From CAXBCP01 sp038120765 (GTDB lineage Bacteria > Pseudomonadota > Alphaproteobacteria > MPNO01 > UBA830): DNA of 5,570 nt. The stretch lies in assembly GCA_038120765.1 (NCBI GenBank), contig JAYOMI010000160.1:1-5570 (forward strand), written 5' to 3'. The translations under genes were made by a program, and so were the position numbers. Below are positions 5,080-5,570 of the stretch, piece after piece; within the stretch, counting starts at the first letter, position 1, and each line of letters begins with the position of its first letter. The notes below the pieces were generated by a model. That model was not told the origin of the DNA and did no database searches. It was given only the letters and a program-made list of their open reading frames with translations.

Positions 5080-5570
5080 ATGTTTATCGATATCTACACC
5101 CATATTTTCCCGAGCGATTTCTACAAACGCATGAGCGAGATCGCGCCGAAGCTCGGCAATATCGGCAAGCGCATGCAGTCGGTCGCCGAGGTCCACGATC
5201 TCGACGCGCGGTTCCGGGCGATGGACCCGTTCGGCGATTACCGCCAGATCATCTCGCTGCCCAATCCGCCGCTCGAGGACATCACCACCCCGGCGCAGGG
5301 CATCGAGCTCGCCCGCATCGGCAACGACGCCATGGCCGAAATGGTGGAAAAGAACACCGACCGGTTCCCGGGCTTCGTCGCCGCGCTTGCCATGCATTCG
5401 ATGGACGAGACCATGGACGAACTGCACCGCGCCGTGTGCGATCTCGGCGCGGTCGGTGTGCAGATTTTCACGAATGTGGGCGGCCGCCCGCTCGACCATC
5501 CGGATTTCGAGCCGGTCTTCGCCGCCATGGCCGAATACGACCTGCCGATCTGGATGCACCCGGCGCGCAC
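5080..5570 (+). CDS. amidohydrolase family (Amidohydro_2, ACMSD-like) protein, 3' end cut off by window
   Basis: This is the N-terminal 163 residues of a TIM-barrel metal-dependent hydrolase or decarboxylase (PF04909). Relatives include ACMSD, gamma-resorcylate decarboxylase and 5-carboxyvanillate decarboxylase, so ring-acid decarboxylation or hydrolysis is likely, but the substrate is unknown. The first strand reads MFIDIYTHIFP. The usual metal motif HxH is here Tyr6-Thr7-His8. Other marks are QIISLPNPP (56-64), RFPGFVAAL (95-103), GAVGVQIFTNVGGRPLD (123-139), the family's 'G.qi.t...g..ld' block, and PIWMHPAR (156-163) with His160 as the next metal ligand. Members are usually around 300-350 residues, so about half is missing. 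GGAGG ends 6 nt before the ATG, which fixes the start. It diverges from the PEP-CTERM gene, with a 277-nt spacer, and has no visible functional link to it. Confidence 0.92.
   Translation, partial: MFIDIYTHIFPSDFYKRMSEIAPKLGNIGKRMQSVAEVHDLDARFRAMDPFGDYRQIISLPNPPLEDITTPAQGIELARIGNDAMAEMVEKNTDRFPGFVAALAMHSMDETMDELHRAVCDLGAVGVQIFTNVGGRPLDHPDFEPVFAAMAEYDLPIWMHPAR

Noticed and set aside
4909..5559. 216-residue minus-strand frame opposite the amidohydrolase gene
   Set aside because: The plus strand encodes a recognisable Amidohydro_2 N-terminus with a GGAGG ribosome site; the antisense frame is a mirror.

Overview
The window looks like chromosomal DNA from a GC-rich Gram-negative bacterium, most likely an alphaproteobacterium of the Rhodospirillales type. 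This is an inference from strong G/C preference at third codon positions, the gene families present, a PEP-CTERM surface protein, and a TGTCATCCCGG-type intergenic hairpin. No rRNA, tRNA, CRISPR array, insertion sequence or phage gene is visible. Six protein-coding genes account for nearly all of the sequence, and two of them run off the window ends.

Left part (1-2774), small-molecule catabolism. On the minus strand, an alpha/beta hydrolase gene (1084-1836) is followed after 31 nt by a luciferase-like flavin-dependent monooxygenase gene (1052 down to the left edge). They probably form one operon. A dienelactone-hydrolase-family gene (2067-2774) points the other way. The 230-nt divergent spacer holds a perfect 17-bp AT-rich palindrome (1894-1910) that overlaps a plausible promoter of the hydrolase-monooxygenase operon, so it is a good candidate for a repressor operator. 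The set (monooxygenase, two hydrolases, and an ACMSD-like amidohydrolase at the right end) resembles accessory catabolic loci for aromatic, heterocyclic or lactone compounds, but no substrate can be named.

Middle (2775-4091). A palindromic hairpin sits between the convergent dienelactone hydrolase gene and a radical SAM gene (2869-3828, minus). The radical SAM protein has the CxxxCxxC cluster motif and a cysteine-rich C-terminus typical of an auxiliary Fe-S cluster. Its function is unknown and no partner or precursor peptide is visible. The 263 nt upstream of it holds a good Rho-independent terminator belonging to the next gene.

Right part (4092-5570). A minus-strand gene encodes a 236-residue secreted protein with a signal peptide and a C-terminal PEP-CTERM sorting signal. 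It is preceded by a textbook sigma-54 (-24/-12) promoter and, at about -87, an inverted repeat that could bind an enhancer-binding protein. This fits the known PrsK/PrsR-RpoN control of PEP-CTERM genes in other bacteria and is the most interesting regulatory signal in the window. Divergent from it is the start of an Amidohydro_2 (ACMSD-like) gene, whose usual HxH metal motif reads Tyr-Thr-His.

I found no convincing entirely new system. The points worth following up are the sigma-54/PEP-CTERM unit, the 17-bp operator, the orphan radical SAM protein and the non-canonical active-site residues in two hydrolytic enzymes.
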